43,606 nt of DNA from the IMG/VR virus record IMGVR_UViG_3300017788_000052, positions 1 to 43,606 of that record; one strand, written 5' to 3'. Each line of letters opens with the position of its first letter. The first letter of the stretch is position 1. The notes under the pieces are model-generated. The model saw nothing but the letters and a program-made list of their open reading frames with translations, searched no databases and was not told the origin of the DNA. This stretch comes from a virus. Shown here piece by piece: positions 1 to 9,277 of the stretch. Position numbers and translations under genes: made by a program.

Positions 1-362
1 AAATCAGCGTCTAGTAATAAAACACCGTTGACTTTACCACTACCAGAAACTTTAGATTTAAGTCTATGTGCGGTAGATATTTTTGTATTGACCTTAGAAG
101 AACCTTTAAGAGAAACAGTAAGGGCTATTTCTTTCTCTAGACCGAATATATAATCTGGCCTATCTTCTATTTCAAATACTTCTAAATCAACTAATCTATC
201 TAAAAAGTCTTCTACAAGATCAGAGGGTTTTATAAACCCAGTCTTTAGATCAGGTTTGGCTACGAATTTTGGTTTAGGCCGACTATCTACATTAAGGGAC
301 CCTTTAAGCCCCCCAGAACCCTTTAGTTTAAATATAAATAAAGTTTCGCATCCACGATCCAT
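1..362 (-). CDS. partial tail protein downstream of the tape measure (N-terminal 120 aa)
   Basis: The frame opens at an ATG at 362-360 that shares one base with the TAA stop of the tape measure (TAATG junction). It stays open to the window edge, so the C-terminus is missing. The visible part starts MDRGCETLFIFKLKGSGG and then has charged beta-rich stretches with Lys/Ser-Gly segments. I do not recognise a family. In siphophage and myophage maps the gene after the tape measure normally encodes a distal-tail or baseplate-hub protein, so that role is inferred from position only. The one-base stop/start overlap predicts translational coupling to the tape measure. Confidence 0.6.
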   Translation of the reverse strand, partial: MDRGCETLFIFKLKGSGGLKGSLNVDSRPKPKFVAKPDLKTGFIKPSDLVEDFLDRLVDLEVFEIEDRPDYIFGLEKEIALTVSLKGSSKVNTKISTAHRLKSKVSGSGKVNGVLLLDAD

Positions 363-3300
363 TAATAACGACCTCTTTTAAGTTCTTCAACAACTCTGTC
401 TATTATTGCGTTTTGGGCTGACTCAGATAATTCTCTTCTCATAGAGTTTGTAAGGTCGGAAATATTAACATTTACACTTGTTGGGTTTAGCTGAACGCTC
501 ATATTAGTGCTGGCAAAGTCCATAAATGATTCCCTTAATTTAGATATTTGCTCACTTAGAGCTTGAACATCACTACCTATAGAAACAGCGTCTTTAAATA
601 TGCTTACAGAGTCTTTAAACATTTGGACCGCAACATTAAATTGCTCAAATCCTGCCTGATTATACACTTCTGATCCACCGCCAACTACACCGCCCTTGTT
701 GTAATAGCCCTGATTTATTCTATTCAAAGTTCCTAAACCAACTTTATCAACGGCAGATTTTCTAACTACAAATTCTCCAGGGGTCAACATAGCTGGAATA
801 GTATCGGTTCCGCGAGGTTTAAATACACTACCACCAGAAGCAAAAAATCCAAGCCTTGCTACAGACATAGCCGTATTAATTTCTTTTTCTTTCTCTACGT
901 CTACAAACGTTTTATTTATAGTTTCTTTGAAAGTTTCAACAGCATTATTAAATACCTCTGTGCTATGCATAAATTCAATATTAGCATTTCCATATTGTTG
1001 ATCGCCTATAGTTCCTAACACTTCGGCAGATTTTCGTATATCACTTTCTGCTGTAGATATTTGAGCATTTTGATTTGCTACACTTTGGGCTACAGAACTA
1101 TTAGCTCCAAGAGTACTAGTAGCCATAGCCATATTACCTTGTCTAACAAGCTCATTAACACTTCTTCCGTTAAATTCTGTTATTCCAGCACCAGCCATAG
1201 ATTGTAAATTTTCTACCGCACCAGCTATTGCTCTAGGTCCAAGTTGACGCAATATAGAATTATCTCCAGCGGCTAATGCATCTGTAGCAGCACTAGATTG
1301 TATATTGTTGAAAAAAGCTTCTATATCTCCTTGTGCTAAACTCTTAATAGCATCTTGTTCTAGTCTATTTTTTTGTTTTATTATTTCGATTTCTTTCTTT
1401 CTAATTTCTATATTAGCTTTAGCCGCATTTATTAAAGCTTCTTGCTGAGTTTTTACCCTTTCTCTTTGTTCTTCTCCACCACCCAATTGATTTCTATCTT
1501 GACCACTATTTAAATCTATTCTACTCGTAGCAGACAATAATTCCTGTCCAGTTAATGCATTAACAGTACCACCCTGTATTGCTGCTAGTGATTGATTTAA
1601 TTTTTGTAATTCTAGTTCTCTTTCTCTAGCTGGAGTAAATGTCCTTCCACCAAATTCACCTTGTATTTGTTCCGCTTCTTTTCTAAGATTTATAGCATTA
1701 TTTATTTCTGAAATATAATTACGTTCAAGAACAAGTCGTTCTTTAAGAGAAGATACAAGTTGTTTTTCATATTCATAAAGTGTAGAAAAAGTATCTTTAG
1801 TAATCTCTCCTACCTTTTTAAACGCCGGTTCCAATGCTTTCAAAAGTTCTTCTTTTACTTTATTAGGATCAGACGCATTTAATATAGGCAGCTTTTCTTC
1901 TAAAAGAGTCCTTACTTGTGATATAACAGTTTGGTCAAAACCCTGGTCTCTTAATTGGTCCGCTATTTGTACTCCAGGAACAACAGTCTCATCATTTACA
2001 TCAAGCCTTATATCTCCAGTTGTAATTTGATCTATAAGAGAAGCATATTGTTCTTGTCTAGCTGCCTGAGTTTGTAAGAATATTTCTGTATCCTCATTTA
2101 TCAATCCAGATGAAGCTGCTCTTGATATACTAGCCTTATTAGATTCTTTTAATTGATTTAATCGGCCAGAATTACCAGCCCCATAGAATTCTGCTTCTTG
2201 TATCGCTCTAGCAAAAACATTTATTCCGGACTTTCCTTCTTCTATCGTTCTATTAAACTCAAGAGTAGCAGATTTAAATGCATTATCAACTGCTATTCTA
2301 TTTAAATTTATACGAGTTAATTGTTCTTGAACTTTAGATTGCTCTATATAAGATTGCGTTAAAGCTATTTGTGTTTCAATAAGTAATTGTTGAGCTTTTA
2401 TAGTTTCTAATTCAGTTGTAAGTTTTGCTTTTAATACTACATCATCTTTCTTTGTAGCTTCAGCCAACTCTTCTTCTACTCTTATCGCTTCAGCCCTAAA
2501 GAAATTAAATTGACCTCTATATTCAAATATTTGTTGTTTACCAATTTCTTCAACTTTTTCTATTCTTTCTTTATTGTTTAATCTTTTATCATTATTAATT
2601 AATTTTAAAGTATCTAGATTAGTATTTCTTTGATTCTGTAAACTAGATGCAATAGTAGCTCTTTCACTAACATTTAAATTAGGATTAATAACAGCTTGCG
2701 AAAGAGACATTCTATTATATCTTGCATTTCTATCCCGCTGATCTATATTATGATTCTCTGTATCATAACCAAATAATCCTAAAGGTTTTAATATAGTATT
2801 TCCAGGATTATGATTTCCAATATATTCATCAATTCTATCAAGAAATCTTTCAAATCCACCCATGCCTCTTCTTTCTGCTTCCCTAACAGTAGCTCCAGCA
2901 ACAGCCCTTTCTGCCCGATCTTTTTCATAATTTCTTCTTTTATCTAATAAATCTGCTAATCCAATAAGATTTTCTTCAAATTGTTTCATAGAATTATTTA
3001 TAGATGCTATAGATTCTTCAACTATTTTAAAATTTATTTCTTTTATTTTTTCTGAATGATTACTAATAACATCAACAAGACCATATAAAGCACCACCAGC
3101 AGCACCAATAGCTACACCAAAAGGTCCAAAAGCAGCACCGGCAGAAGCAAATTGTGAAGCGGTACTAACTATACCAGCAGTATCAGCAATATTTTTAGAT
3201 TCAATTAAACTAGTCTTAGCATCTCCAAATCTTCCTTGGGTTAAAGCTTTTTCTGCTAATTTTTGATTATAAGCTGAATAAGAACTTAAACCAGAAGATA

Positions 3301-6300
3301 CCGCAGCACCAGCACCACCAATAGCACCGCCTATTTTAGTTCTACCAGCAGATGTATTAAAATCAAATCCTTTTATGAATTCATTAAACTTAGAAGATTT
3401 TTCTTTAGGAAGAAGATTTAATAATTCTTCATCTTTACCAATTCTTTCTTCAAAATCTTTTACATTAGTTTCGGCATTAAGTTTTCGTTTTTCATATTTT
3501 TTTATTTCTAATTTAGCGGCAGTAATATTTTGTTTAGGATTATTTTTTAAAGTATCTTCTATATTTTTTTGAATATCTAATATTTGTCCATCAATTTCTC
3601 TTATTCTAGTTTTTTCTGATTGTAGATGAGATTTATCTTTATCAATTCTTTCTTTTAGTTTTTTAGGGTCTGATATTACGGAATTAACAGCATGTTGTCT
3701 TTTAGCTTCTTTTAGAGCATTTGTCTTTTCTTCTATTTGAGAAGGGTCTTTAAGTTCTTTTGCTACCTCTAATTCTATCTCAGCCTCTTTAACTGCTTTA
3801 TCAAGCTCCTCAAAAGATTTAGATAGTTCTTTTATTCTATTATTAAATGCCTCTTGACTATCTTTTTCAGATTTAAATAAATCAAAAAAGTTTTTATCTA
3901 TATTTCCATCTGCATCAGCCATAGTTCCAGCAAGTTTATCAACCACTGTAGACATTAAATAATAAGAACCTACAGCCTGTGTACCAGCTACTTGTAATGC
4001 TCCAAAAACTTGCCCTAATTTGCTGGAATCGCCTATAAGTTGTGTAAATGTACTAGCTAATATACTAATTCCAGCAAATGCTCCAATGCCAGCGCCAGTT
4101 ACTCCGCCACCGCCACTATAGTAAGATATTCCATCTTTAGACTTTCCACCCTTTTTCCCTTTATTTAGCTTATCTAAAGTAGACATTCCTAGTGCAGCTA
4201 CAGCACCCTTATTAAGTACATACTCCCCAGGTGTTAGCATAGCTGGTACTGTATCTCTATTACCAGTACCTGGAACCGGACCCCCACCGGCAAGATATTT
4301 TATTTTATATCTATCGTCTGAATCAAAAATCTGCTCCATCAAAGTAGTTATCTTAGATGTACTTCCCTGATCTATCTTTTCTTTAGCAAGTTTAAATATT
4401 TTTTCAAAATCATCTTTTCTATTTTTAAGAACTTCCTCGTTTGATGATAGAGATTTATAAACAGCCTCTGGAAGCAAATTTCTAACACTTTCTAAATTAC
4501 CACTAAAGATAGCATTTCTAAGGCGTGTTCCACTTATTAATTCGTCATCATCAGATGAAGACCTGTCAACATCTCTATAACGAAAACCTGCGGCCTCAGC
4601 TTTTTCTTTAGTACTTTCATATTTTCCTTCTGCTCTTTTTCCACCTGTAACAATATAACTTCTACCTTCTAAAGATTCTCCAGGTAATGCAAAATTAAAT
4701 AGTTTAACTTTACCATCCTTATCAACATAACCTAATTCAGGCTGAAAATCGCCCTGCATTACATTATCAAAACCATGTTCTGCAAAACCTATTTTAGCTA
4801 AATGTAATCTATATCTATCTCCAAATAAAGCTGTTCTCCAAGTGCTTTGATCGTCTAATTTAGGAGTTTCTCCTTTACCAACTCTTATAAGAAAATCTTC
4901 TTTCTTAATACCTTCCCCAATCATATCTCCAGTAAGACCAAGAACATGTCCAAGAGTAGTAGGGTTAAAGGAACCAAGCATTTGTACCGCATCGCCAGTT
5001 AATTCTTCATACTTAGCACCTATCTTTTCGCCACCGGCAACACTTTGAAATTTAACTTTAGCTTCTTTAACATATTTTTGTACTAAAGCTTCTGAAACTC
5101 TAGAATCGGTAGGAGCATATTTAGAAGAATCGCCACTTCTTCCAAATAAATGTAAACCAGTTTCGGCTCTAATTTGTCTATTAGAAGTCAATGTCGCTAT
5201 TTCATCAGGCGTAGTACTAGATAGAAAAGTAACTTCATCGTCTTTTCCGAGCTTACTAAGATATTCTAAATGCCCTCTAGTAACTTCAGAAGAAACATTT
5301 ATTAATTCTGTTATTCCTTCTAAGTCAGATGGTTTTGTTATAGGAAATAGTTTTCTATCTCCAGCCATAGTATGAGCAAGAGTAGTTTTTCCTGATCCAG
5401 CCATACCAATAATATTTTTAACTTTTATACCAGGATCAGCAACAGCCTGTAACATAATGCTTTTTCTCAAATCGGCGGCATTACTAACACCTAACTGAGT
5501 CATTAGGTCTGTATCTAAATATCCAACAGCCCCTTGACCAGATTTAGCATATTCTTCTCCAAGACCCTCTAAGCTAATATTTTTAATATTTCTTGCTTTA
5601 ATACTTTGTGCTTCTTTTATTAATTCAATATTTTTTTCTCTTAAAATTTGTCTTACATATTCTAATGCCTTATCACCATCCTCGCCATAAGTAATTGAGT
5701 TATCATGCCGCATTATTTTACTAGTTTTATAACCCATAGCATCATAAAACTTTTGAAGTCTTGCTTCAGTCCCATATTTTGGATTAGCAATTTCTGATAT
5801 AGCACCGGCGAATGGCGTTGCCCCAATATTTTTCTCATTAACTATAAATGGAAAAGCCTTATTCTTTTCAGGATCATAATATTTTTTATCAGCCTTTATT
5901 GCTTCTATAGCAGCCTTTTGTTCTAATTGCTGCATTGTAACACTTATATTTCTACCAGTCATTACTCCTTCTTCGCTAAATCTAAAACCATAGTCTCCTA
6001 ATGCCTTCTCACTATTTTCACTTATAAAATTCTCAACTTTATCACTCATTGAAGAAGGATTAAAAGTTCTTTTAGCATCTGCTAGTTTTAAATTAGGAGA
6101 TATACTTTTTCCAAAAAGTTTTCCGAAGTTTTCTGTATTTATATTCTTATTAAGAAAGTCAAAGTCAAAAGTACTAGAACCACCTTGAAAATTAAGTCCA
6201 ATAAGAGCAGAAGTTAAACCTTCTAATAAATAACCTTGAATAGAATTTTTAACACCTGGATCACTTCCAAATTTTTTAATAACATTCTTTTTGTGCGTTT

Positions 6301-8104
6301 CGTCTATTTTTAATGGCTCTAAACCTGTAACAAAAGTTGAACTTGTAACTAAATCCTCAAGCATTGCTTCAGTATGTTGTTGAGAAATTCTATCAAAATC
6401 CTGCTGAACAACTTTATAATCTCTTACTTTACTATTAGAAATAGTATAAATATCTAATGGAAAACCATTTGCATAAGTTTTTCGTCTATCATCTTTTTTT
6501 CTAGCGTTTAAAGCATACTTCCCTTGAATTCCATCATTACTTCTTTCTGTTGGGTCTAATGTAAAAACACCAACTGTTCCATCATCTACAACCCAACCAC
6601 CTTGATTCAATCGTTGTGGCGATTTATTCATCTTATTTAATCTATTAGAACCAATAGATTTAGCAGCGTGTCTATTTAACACAAACTCACCAGGAGTTAG
6701 CATAGCTGGAACGGTATCAGTATTTCCATAGCCAGAAACAGGTCCACCAGAACTAAATTGTTGAGCAGATACAAGATTTTTACTAAAGTCCTTAGAGAAT
6801 CCACCTATAGTTTTTGCCAATCTAATACCAGCAAAAGCTGTGAACAAAGGAATAAGGGGCTTTAGGGCGTCCACTAACTTTATAACAGCGGAAGTAGTGT
6901 CGATGAAGAAGTTTGTAACAACTTTAAATGTTTTACTTTCTGTTATACTTCTGATTAATACTTGGAACTCTTCATTGAGTCTAGAGAGTTTGTTTGCAAG
7001 ACCCTCTTTGGCCTTTATGGCGTCTTCATCCAAGCTGCTTTCGCCAGCCTTAGCAACATTAAGGGCTTGTTGTGTAATTCTATATTGCTGAATAAGAGGA
7101 ATGAATTTACCAATCTGTCTAAAACCAGCAACAACTTCACCGGCTTCTATGAGCCTTAAATCCCCTTGTGGGAGATTACCAAATTTCTGATATATCCTTT
7201 CTATGGATTCTAGCGGCCCGATAAATCTACCTAGTTCATCAGTAAGCTCTATACCATATTTGCGTAAGTATTCAATAGTTTTGGGTCTTTGAATTCTAAC
7301 AAATATAGTTCTAAGGGCGGTAGCAATACTTTCTGCATTTTCTCTAGTTGTTTGTCTAACAGATGTAAATAAAGAAATAAGTTCATTAAGATCGCCGCCT
7401 GAAGATTTAAAAACACCACCGACCCTACGAACTACTTCGATTAAGTCTCCAGATTCAACAGCAAATGCACCGGCAACTCTATTTATAGCACCCAATTGTG
7501 CAGAAAGAGCATCTGCCCCTTTTCCAAATTGATTAAAAAGAGCAATAGCGCCTTCGGTTGTTTCTATGATGTTATCAAATGTTGGGGCTAGCTCAGTTTT
7601 AGCCAAAGTATCAAGGGCTATTCTAGTGTCCCTAGCAGAGAAACCAGCTTGAGATAGTAATACGGAAACCTTCGCCAAGGTATTACCATAGACACCAAAG
7701 TTTGTAGCTAATCTATTTATTTCGTTACTAAGGTCTGATAGTCCAGCCATACTTTTGCCAGTAACTTGGCCGACCTTTATCATTTCAGCTTCAAATTCTC
7801 TAGCCTTTCTAAATGCGGAATTAAGTCTAGACGTAAAAATAGCCACAGACCTTGTGGCTATCGAGAATGAAACGAATCTTTTGAAAGATAGGGCAAAAGT
7901 TTTAGCTAGTTCTTCTGTAGCATGATTAGTACTATCAACTGCGGCTTTTACCTTTTTAATTTCGGCAACAGCTTGGCCAGTACCATTTGTTTTTACATTT
8001 ACATTTACGTCAGAAAACTTTCTTTTTAAATCACTAACAAAACGATCAACATCTGAAGACCTACGAAACTGTAGCTCCGCTGTAAGAACAAACTTTTTGG
8101 CCAT
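362..8104 (-). CDS. tail tape measure protein with embedded enzymatic cargo region
   Basis: This 2580-aa protein is the probable ruler that sets tail length and is threaded through the tail tube. Residues about 100-330 resemble the phage minor tail/tape-measure domain (TIGR01760/PhageMin_Tail): N-F-G-V-Y-G, VLLSQAGFSARDT and long amphipathic helices. Three copies of a DTVPAMLTPGE module start at residues 453, 1273 and 2424. Between the first two (about 500-1270) lies globular sequence with a Walker A motif (GMAGSGKTT, 900-908), a nucleotidyltransferase-like SFNPTTLGH (1045-1053) with ISGTRLR (1190-1196), and a weaker E628/D647/D676-A-K678 pattern like PD-(D/E)XK nucleases. Residues about 1390-1600 are coiled coil. 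Several Ala/Gly-rich hydrophobic segments follow (for example around 1337-1390), as in tape measures that reach the inner membrane. It sits after three tail-assembly genes, the expected position. The identity as tape measure is firm; the cargo functions are inferred. Confidence 0.9.
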   Translation of the reverse strand: MAKKFVLTAELQFRRSSDVDRFVSDLKRKFSDVNVNVKTNGTGQAVAEIKKVKAAVDSTNHATEELAKTFALSFKRFVSFSIATRSVAIFTSRLNSAFRKAREFEAEMIKVGQVTGKSMAGLSDLSNEINRLATNFGVYGNTLAKVSVLLSQAGFSARDTRIALDTLAKTELAPTFDNIIETTEGAIALFNQFGKGADALSAQLGAINRVAGAFAVESGDLIEVVRRVGGVFKSSGGDLNELISLFTSVRQTTRENAESIATALRTIFVRIQRPKTIEYLRKYGIELTDELGRFIGPLESIERIYQKFGNLPQGDLRLIEAGEVVAGFRQIGKFIPLIQQYRITQQALNVAKAGESSLDEDAIKAKEGLANKLSRLNEEFQVLIRSITESKTFKVVTNFFIDTTSAVIKLVDALKPLIPLFTAFAGIRLAKTIGGFSKDFSKNLVSAQQFSSGGPVSGYGNTDTVPAMLTPGEFVLNRHAAKSIGSNRLNKMNKSPQRLNQGGWVVDDGTVGVFTLDPTERSNDGIQGKYALNARKKDDRRKTYANGFPLDIYTISNSKVRDYKVVQQDFDRISQQHTEAMLEDLVTSSTFVTGLEPLKIDETHKKNVIKKFGSDPGVKNSIQGYLLEGLTSALIGLNFQGGSSTFDFDFLNKNINTENFGKLFGKSISPNLKLADAKRTFNPSSMSDKVENFISENSEKALGDYGFRFSEEGVMTGRNISVTMQQLEQKAAIEAIKADKKYYDPEKNKAFPFIVNEKNIGATPFAGAISEIANPKYGTEARLQKFYDAMGYKTSKIMRHDNSITYGEDGDKALEYVRQILREKNIELIKEAQSIKARNIKNISLEGLGEEYAKSGQGAVGYLDTDLMTQLGVSNAADLRKSIMLQAVADPGIKVKNIIGMAGSGKTTLAHTMAGDRKLFPITKPSDLEGITELINVSSEVTRGHLEYLSKLGKDDEVTFLSSTTPDEIATLTSNRQIRAETGLHLFGRSGDSSKYAPTDSRVSEALVQKYVKEAKVKFQSVAGGEKIGAKYEELTGDAVQMLGSFNPTTLGHVLGLTGDMIGEGIKKEDFLIRVGKGETPKLDDQSTWRTALFGDRYRLHLAKIGFAEHGFDNVMQGDFQPELGYVDKDGKVKLFNFALPGESLEGRSYIVTGGKRAEGKYESTKEKAEAAGFRYRDVDRSSSDDDELISGTRLRNAIFSGNLESVRNLLPEAVYKSLSSNEEVLKNRKDDFEKIFKLAKEKIDQGSTSKITTLMEQIFDSDDRYKIKYLAGGGPVPGTGNRDTVPAMLTPGEYVLNKGAVAALGMSTLDKLNKGKKGGKSKDGISYYSGGGGVTGAGIGAFAGISILASTFTQLIGDSSKLGQVFGALQVAGTQAVGSYYLMSTVVDKLAGTMADADGNIDKNFFDLFKSEKDSQEAFNNRIKELSKSFEELDKAVKEAEIELEVAKELKDPSQIEEKTNALKEAKRQHAVNSVISDPKKLKERIDKDKSHLQSEKTRIREIDGQILDIQKNIEDTLKNNPKQNITAAKLEIKKYEKRKLNAETNVKDFEERIGKDEELLNLLPKEKSSKFNEFIKGFDFNTSAGRTKIGGAIGGAGAAVSSGLSSYSAYNQKLAEKALTQGRFGDAKTSLIESKNIADTAGIVSTASQFASAGAAFGPFGVAIGAAGGALYGLVDVISNHSEKIKEINFKIVEESIASINNSMKQFEENLIGLADLLDKRRNYEKDRAERAVAGATVREAERRGMGGFERFLDRIDEYIGNHNPGNTILKPLGLFGYDTENHNIDQRDRNARYNRMSLSQAVINPNLNVSERATIASSLQNQRNTNLDTLKLINNDKRLNNKERIEKVEEIGKQQIFEYRGQFNFFRAEAIRVEEELAEATKKDDVVLKAKLTTELETIKAQQLLIETQIALTQSYIEQSKVQEQLTRINLNRIAVDNAFKSATLEFNRTIEEGKSGINVFARAIQEAEFYGAGNSGRLNQLKESNKASISRAASSGLINEDTEIFLQTQAARQEQYASLIDQITTGDIRLDVNDETVVPGVQIADQLRDQGFDQTVISQVRTLLEEKLPILNASDPNKVKEELLKALEPAFKKVGEITKDTFSTLYEYEKQLVSSLKERLVLERNYISEINNAINLRKEAEQIQGEFGGRTFTPARERELELQKLNQSLAAIQGGTVNALTGQELLSATSRIDLNSGQDRNQLGGGEEQRERVKTQQEALINAAKANIEIRKKEIEIIKQKNRLEQDAIKSLAQGDIEAFFNNIQSSAATDALAAGDNSILRQLGPRAIAGAVENLQSMAGAGITEFNGRSVNELVRQGNMAMATSTLGANSSVAQSVANQNAQISTAESDIRKSAEVLGTIGDQQYGNANIEFMHSTEVFNNAVETFKETINKTFVDVEKEKEINTAMSVARLGFFASGGSVFKPRGTDTIPAMLTPGEFVVRKSAVDKVGLGTLNRINQGYYNKGGVVGGGSEVYNQAGFEQFNVAVQMFKDSVSIFKDAVSIGSDVQALSEQISKLRESFMDFASTNMSVQLNPTSVNVNISDLTNSMRRELSESAQNAIIDRVVEELKRGRY
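764..835 (-). repeat. DTVPAMLTPGE module, copy 3
   Basis: Residues 2424-2447 of the tape measure: GGSVFKPRGTDTIPAMLTPG then E-F-V-V, followed by a helix with LNRINQG. It stands near the C-terminus, about 130 residues before the end, with no enzyme-like domain between it and the terminus. Confidence 0.8.
4211..4288 (-). repeat. DTVPAMLTPGE module, copy 2
   Basis: Residues 1273-1298 of the tape measure: GGGPVPGTGNRDTVPAMLTP then G-E-Y-V-L-N, followed by a short helix containing LDKLNKG. It closes the cargo region on its C-terminal side and precedes the hydrophobic and coiled-coil part of the ruler. Confidence 0.8.
4295..6607 (-). other. cargo region of the tape measure (P-loop + nucleotidyltransferase-like)
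   Basis: Residues about 500-1270 of the tape measure lie between module copies 1 and 2 and lack the coiled-coil and low-complexity look of a ruler. In order they hold a possible PD-(D/E)XK patch (about 6050-6262), a P-loop NTPase segment (about 5075-5428, Walker A at 5381-5407) and a cytidylyltransferase-like segment (about 4451-4993, SFNPTTLGH at 4946-4972 and SGTRLR at 4517-4534). The C-terminal stretch after SGTRLR, ending NLLPEAVYKSL, resembles the end of NMN/phosphopantetheine adenylyltransferase folds. Substrates cannot be predicted. The motif reading is direct; enzymatic activity is inference. Confidence 0.6.
6674..6748 (-). repeat. DTVPAMLTPGE module, copy 1
   Basis: Residues 453-477 of the tape measure: a Gly-Gly-Pro-Val turn, then NTDTVPAMLTPGEFVLN, then a helix with R-H-A-A and L-N-K-M-N-K. 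Copies 2 and 3 share the core and the following helix with a conserved L-N-(K/R) spacing. This copy marks the N-terminal border of the cargo region. Related modules are common in tape measures of marine and freshwater phages; their job is not established to my knowledge. Confidence 0.8.
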
Positions 8105-8118
8105 TCATAAGTACCTCA

Positions 8119-8922
8119 TTAATCACTAGGAGTATCTTCTTCCTTTGCAACTACTTCTTCTTCTTCATCGTAAAATTCTGTTTCTATTAAGTAACTTCCG
8201 TCTTCATCTAGTCTATTGCCATTTATATCTATACGTTCACCTTTTTCATTGATATAGTGGCCTTTATCATTAATCTTTCTATATTCCCTATCTACCAAAT
8301 TTCCTTCTTTATCTATAAGTCTAAGTTGGTCATCTACAAGGTTATACTTAGAAAGAAAAACATTCTCAGTTAGTTTCTTATTATAGTCTTCATCTAGTCC
8401 ATACATTATAGAAGCTAAATTAGAAGCTGCGGCATATGCAATATCGTCTTGAGCATTATCTACATAAGACTGATATGATTGATAAACCTTTGTACCATTT
8501 TCATTAAAAGTACAAGACGCCACCAAAAAATCAAATCTAGCATTATCAGCTAGAGACTCGGCAGAATTAGATTCATAAGATTGCCTCTCAGAAATAAGAG
8601 TAGTGAGCCTTCTTCTTAGGTCTCTCATTTTAAGAGCATTTTCTCTACCAGTTTTTAACGACTGTCTACCACCCCTACAAATTTTAACTTCCAAATCATC
8701 CAGTTCTTTTCTTATATCGCTTTCTTCCTTATCTTTTTTAGAATCCCAAACGCCATTCTCAGATAGAAACTTTAATACTTGGGATTTCGATTGAACACCC
8801 CTCTTTAAGCAATTAGCCAACTCAACAGAATATGTCACACTAGCTTCTTGTATAACTTTTGGAGACGGAGTAACAACATTATATTTCTTTCCGCCGACCT
8901 CAAATTCTTTCTTATCACTCAT
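8119..8922 (-). CDS. probable tail assembly chaperone, position-based
   Basis: A 267-aa acidic protein encoded immediately before the tape measure, where tail assembly chaperones usually lie. The start at 8922 is supported by GGAGAGGAAATA-ATG. The N-terminus (EFEVGGKKYNVVTPSPKVIQ) resembles the short beta start of chaperone-like tail proteins, and the centre is helical with many Arg/Glu. Residues about 195-245 are a run of degenerate Asp-Gly turn repeats (IDKEGN, INDKGH, INEKGE, IDINGN, LDEDGS). The C-terminus is nearly all acidic. It overlaps the previous gene by 8 nt. I saw no canonical X-XXY-YYZ slippery heptamer at the overlap, so ordinary coupling is more likely than a lambda G/GT-type frameshift. 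Confidence 0.55.
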   Translation of the reverse strand: MSDKKEFEVGGKKYNVVTPSPKVIQEASVTYSVELANCLKRGVQSKSQVLKFLSENGVWDSKKDKEESDIRKELDDLEVKICRGGRQSLKTGRENALKMRDLRRRLTTLISERQSYESNSAESLADNARFDFLVASCTFNENGTKVYQSYQSYVDNAQDDIAYAAASNLASIMYGLDEDYNKKLTENVFLSKYNLVDDQLRLIDKEGNLVDREYRKINDKGHYINEKGERIDINGNRLDEDGSYLIETEFYDEEEEVVAKEEDTPSD

Positions 8923-9277
8923 TATTTCCTCTCCTATTAACCGGTAAAACTATTTTTATTTCTTTCTTATCTATATTATAATTACAAAGATCAGCATCAA
9001 TTGATCTTAATTGATTATTCCCCTTGTCCAATATTTCTTTTCTAAGTTCTTCAAAGACCCTCTTAAAATCTTGCTGGCTTTTTGTCGGGGTTTTTTCATC
9101 ATAGCCCCACAAAAACCCAAAATGTTCTTCAATAGAAGAAATAGCCCCTATCATAGTGGTCTTAATTCTATTGCTCATTCTTTCTCTTAGAGAGTCGTAA
9201 GACATCGCCTTATGCCTCTCTTCTTTTATTTTCCTATAGTCGGAAAACATCTTTCTATTTTTCTCAAAATCACTCAT
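8915..9277 (-). CDS. small helical tail-assembly protein of unknown function
   Basis: A 120-aa charged helical protein (MSDFEKNRKMFSDYRKIKEE) with no recognised domain. It overlaps the previous gene by 8 nt and the next by 8 nt, so it belongs to one tightly coupled run of three genes between the tail tube and the tape measure. That position fits the small partner of a tail chaperone pair, but no motif confirms it. Confidence 0.5.
   Translation of the reverse strand: MSDFEKNRKMFSDYRKIKEERHKAMSYDSLRERMSNRIKTTMIGAISSIEEHFGFLWGYDEKTPTKSQQDFKRVFEELRKEILDKGNNQLRSIDADLCNYNIDKKEIKIVLPVNRRGNNE

Noticed and set aside
7470-7490. TATAAATA octamer within the tape measure as a late promoter.
   Set aside because: It lies deep in coding sequence with no following gene start; expected by chance in AT-rich DNA.
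8905-8935. Programmed frameshift joining the 120-aa and 267-aa tail genes, as in lambda G/GT.
   Set aside because: No canonical slippery heptamer is seen at the overlap, and the second gene has its own strong ribosome site and ATG.
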